Assembly: GCA_024276125.1 (NCBI GenBank)
Contig: JAJRXT010000075.1
Span: 1-45,843 of the forward strand
Reading direction: 5' to 3'
Length of the DNA stretch: 45,843 nucleotides
Source of the DNA: a bacterium
GTDB lineage: Bacteria > SZUA-182 > SZUA-191 > JAJRXT01
In this document: positions 43,422 through 45,843 of the stretch, one piece after another
How positions within the stretch are numbered: position 1 is the first letter of the stretch
Layout: every line of letters begins with the position of its first letter
Notes under the pieces: model-generated
What the model was told of the DNA's origin: nothing
Seen by the model: the letters and a program-made list of their open reading frames with translations, nothing else
The model's database searches: none
Position numbers and translations under genes: made by a program

Positions 43422-45239
43422 CTACTCCACCTCAAAGTGTTCGCGCCAGTCAAAGTCCTCATCCCATTTGGGTTGTTTGGTTTTATCCAAAAGATAATCG
43501 CCTAAAATGAGATAATCCATCTGCGTGCGCATAAAACAGGTATAGGCATCCCCGGGAGTACAGACTATCGGCTCTCCCCGCACATTAAACGAGGTATTAA
43601 TTACAATCGGGCAACCGGTTAAACTGTAAAAGGCCTTAATCATATCATAATAGCGCTGGTTATCTTTACGGCTTACTGTCTGTAATCGTGCAGAATAATC
43701 TACATGAGTAATAGCCGGTATCACAGAGCGTATAGTTTTTAATTTTTCTATACCAAAAAGCTTTTCTTCCTCTGGCGTAAGTTTTTTTCTTTTATCCTGC
43801 CTCACCGGCGCGGTAATCAGCATATAGGGGCTTTCGCCATCAAAATCAAAAAAATCAGAAACATAATCTAAAAGCACTGACGGAGCGAAAGGTCTGAATG
43901 ATTCGCGGTATTTTATTTTTAAATTCATAACAGACTGCATATCAGGCGAGCGTGGGTCGCCTATAATACTACGCGCTCCAAGCGCTCTGGGACCAAATTC
44001 CATCCTGCCCTGAAACCAGCCGATAACCTTTTCAGAGGCAATCAATTGGGCAATTTTTAACGGCATATCTTCACTTTTTAATTTCTCAAAAGGAATCTTC
44101 TTGCTTACCAGAAAACCTTCAATCTTATTGTCGCCAAAACAAGGACCCAGGTAACTTGCCTTTTGCGAGTTTCTTTTACCGATGACCCTACGCATATTAT
44201 TAAGATAATCATAATGCACTATCAAAGCAGAGCCTAGAGCGCCGCCGGCATCTCCGGCAGCCGGCTGAATCCATACATTTTCAAATATACCCTCTTTTAT
44301 AATTTTGCCGTTAGCCACGCAGTTAAGCGCTACACCGCCGGCCAGACACAAATTTTTCTGTCCGGTTTCCTTTTTTATGTGCTTTACAACCCGAAGTAGA
44401 ATCTTTTCGGTAACTACTTGTATTGAACGGGCAATATCCATTTCACGTTGAGCTATTTTGGTTTCGGGACTTCTCGGAGGAGCTCCAAATAATTTGTCGA
44501 ACTTTTTATTGGTCATCTTAAGACCGACACAATAATCAAAGTATTTTAAATTTAATTTAAAAGAACCGTCTTCTTTTAAATCCAGCAAATTATCCAGGAT
44601 TAAATCTACGTATTTAGGCTCGCCATACGGCGCTAGTCCCATTAGTTTATACTCGCCGGAATTAACCTTAAATCCCGTATAATATGTAAAAGCCGAATAT
44701 AGTAATCCCAAAGAATGAGGAAATTTAAGCTCTGACAATAAAGTGACATTATTATCTTTACCCACTCCATAACTGGTAGTAGCCCATTCTCCCACGCCGT
44801 CAACAGTCAGTACTGCCGCCTCTTTGAATGGCGAGGGATAAAAAGCGGAAGCCGCATGTGATTGATGATGCTCAGGAAACAAGACTTTTCCCTCATAGGC
44901 CAACTCTTCTTGTATGGTATCGCGCATAAAAAGTTTTTGGTTAAGCCACATGGGCATAGCTTGAATAAAGGATTTTATTCCCTTAGGAGCAAATACCAGA
45001 TAACTTTCCAACAGCCTAAAAAACTTTACAATCGGTTTATCATAAAAGGCTACGTAATCCAAATCATTAGTTGTAATACCGGCTTCGCTCAGACAGTAGT
45101 CTATCGCATTTTGGGGGAAAGAAAAATCATGTTTTTTTCTGGTAAATCTTTCCTCTTGAGCCGCCGCAAAGATTTCCCCGTCTTTTAGTAAACAAGCTGC
45201 GCTATCATGATAAAAAGCTGATATTCCTAATATATACAT
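43422..45239 (-). CDS. NodU/TobZ-family carbamoyltransferase
   Basis: The 605-residue product has the N-terminal Kae1-like domain (MYILGISAFYHDSAACLLKD, the HHQSHAASAFYPSPF metal/nucleotide region and VLTVDGVGEW) and the C-terminal YrdC-like part with WFQGRMEFGPRALGARSIIG and SFNVRGEPIVCTP. Relatives carbamoylate hydroxyl groups of sugars or natural products via carbamoyl-adenylate. Together with SxtJ and DUF5989 it forms a widespread trio, often near glycan genes. The acceptor is unknown. The gene looks intact. Confidence 0.95.
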   Translation of the reverse strand: MYILGISAFYHDSAACLLKDGEIFAAAQEERFTRKKHDFSFPQNAIDYCLSEAGITTNDLDYVAFYDKPIVKFFRLLESYLVFAPKGIKSFIQAMPMWLNQKLFMRDTIQEELAYEGKVLFPEHHQSHAASAFYPSPFKEAAVLTVDGVGEWATTSYGVGKDNNVTLLSELKFPHSLGLLYSAFTYYTGFKVNSGEYKLMGLAPYGEPKYVDLILDNLLDLKEDGSFKLNLKYFDYCVGLKMTNKKFDKLFGAPPRSPETKIAQREMDIARSIQVVTEKILLRVVKHIKKETGQKNLCLAGGVALNCVANGKIIKEGIFENVWIQPAAGDAGGALGSALIVHYDYLNNMRRVIGKRNSQKASYLGPCFGDNKIEGFLVSKKIPFEKLKSEDMPLKIAQLIASEKVIGWFQGRMEFGPRALGARSIIGDPRSPDMQSVMNLKIKYRESFRPFAPSVLLDYVSDFFDFDGESPYMLITAPVRQDKRKKLTPEEEKLFGIEKLKTIRSVIPAITHVDYSARLQTVSRKDNQRYYDMIKAFYSLTGCPIVINTSFNVRGEPIVCTPGDAYTCFMRTQMDYLILGDYLLDKTKQPKWDEDFDWREHFEVE

Positions 45240-45690
45240 AATTTATTTCTCTTTTTTTTTTAAATAGTATCAGAGACAATCAATTGGAAGCTAAGAACGC
45301 ATTGTTTTTTCAATCAGATTCTGTAACCTAGATTAACTCTGAAAATTATTCAGGTTAATTTTGTAAATTGGCTGGATGTAACCCGAACTACACAGTATAA
45401 GCTTTTACGGAACTATTAATATGATGTTCAATAAATAAAATATATTCCCCTATAAGCATAGCTGCTTAAATAACTATAACATTATTCAATACTGACAACA
45501 CTATAAACATAGAGCGCTATCCGATAAAAAAATTATAACGATATACGCAACTATGCTTAATACTGGTGGAAATTGTCATTTTATAGTTTTTTTTGCATAA
45601 GGTAAATTAGTTAAGATAGAGACAAGGTAAGACCGAAAGCAAACCCCGCTATACTTCTTACCTTTTGAAAAACCATTGATATAAGGAACA
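45240..45690. other. AT-rich gap of about 450 bp
   Basis: It holds a degenerate family F hairpin (45331-45358) and, at 45580-45610, GTTTTTTTTGCATAAGGTAA, which resembles the right end of family D and may be a remnant. No gene, RNA or clear promoter is recognised. Confidence 0.5.
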
Positions 45691-45843
45691 ACTCATGTTA
45701 CGCAAAAAAACAATGACATTGCCGTAGGGTGGATTAAGGGGTCTGATATAACAGATATTCGTTATACATTAAAGACAATAATTTATTAAAAGATTACCCC
45801 GAATCCACCACACCTAGCAGCGAGCAATCTTTGTGGCTGCCGA
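45691..45843 (-). mobile_element. Family D MITE, copy 3 in reverse orientation, cut by the window end
   Basis: Starting ACTCATGTTACGCAAAAAAA and continuing GTAGGGTGGATTAAGGGG and GATTACCCCGAATCCACCAC, it is the reverse complement of the right part of copies 1 and 2. 153 bases are visible; the other end lies outside. Confidence 0.85.

Overview
The window is bacterial chromosomal DNA, fairly AT-rich, from a Gram-negative (diderm) organism: it carries LpxH (lipid A synthesis), GmhB (heptose synthesis), a periplasmic Do-like protease and several lipoprotein candidates. The combination of Gld-type ABC genes, a stand-alone NfnA-like flavoprotein, the carbamoyltransferase/SxtJ/DUF5989 trio and very many short palindromic repeats suggests an uncultured lineage such as Omnitrophota or a PVC relative. 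This assignment is an inference and is not certain.

Layout: (1) 195-4311, surface polysaccharide genes (DUF354 glycosyltransferase-like, WbpD-like acetyltransferase, alkaline-phosphatase superfamily enzyme) with an intact MNT/HEPN toxin-antitoxin pair between them. (2) 4523-8703, tlyA, then groES-groEL behind a clear sigma70 promoter plus CIRCE operator and followed by a terminator, then a DUF1844 gene. (3) 8914-14317, a Gld-type ABC export/auxiliary operon split by a 259-bp MITE, its gldG-like gene needing a -1 frameshift, followed by a decayed VapB/PIN module. (4) 14744-19025, a DegP/Do protease, gamma carbonic anhydrase, LpxH and a glycosyltransferase. (5) 19026-26846 on the minus strand, an NtrC-type regulator with its split sensor kinase, then the operon enolase-ftsB-ugd-uxs. 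(6) 27167-27433, ribosomal protein S20 on the minus strand with a CTG start. (7) 27764-34116, a PNPOx-like gene boxed by repeats, a split TMTC-like membrane protein, gmhB, a protein arginine methyltransferase-like gene, rpoZ, an FmdB zinc ribbon, an NfnA-like flavoprotein and two small genes. (8) 34303-39218, a PilW-like TPR lipoprotein, a RodZ-like gene with an in-frame amber codon, ftsY, ribD, ribE. (9) 39406-45239, a decayed HTH/SecB-like module, tRNA-Val(CAC), a secreted Ig-like protein and the carbamoyltransferase/SxtJ/DUF5989 cluster with a decayed hicB.

Two themes go beyond routine annotation. First, the spaces between genes are packed with at least eight families of palindromic or inverted-repeat elements. 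Some supply stop codons or start regions to neighbouring genes, some are nested in one another, and one sits in frame inside a coding region. Second, three genes (gldG-like, sensor kinase, TMTC-like) each need a -1 shift at a sequence that fits the X XXY YYZ slippery heptamer. The simplest explanation is one-base loss in homopolymers (true mutation or assembly error); recoding is the alternative. Three toxin-antitoxin modules are visibly decayed, which shows that real gene erosion is under way here.
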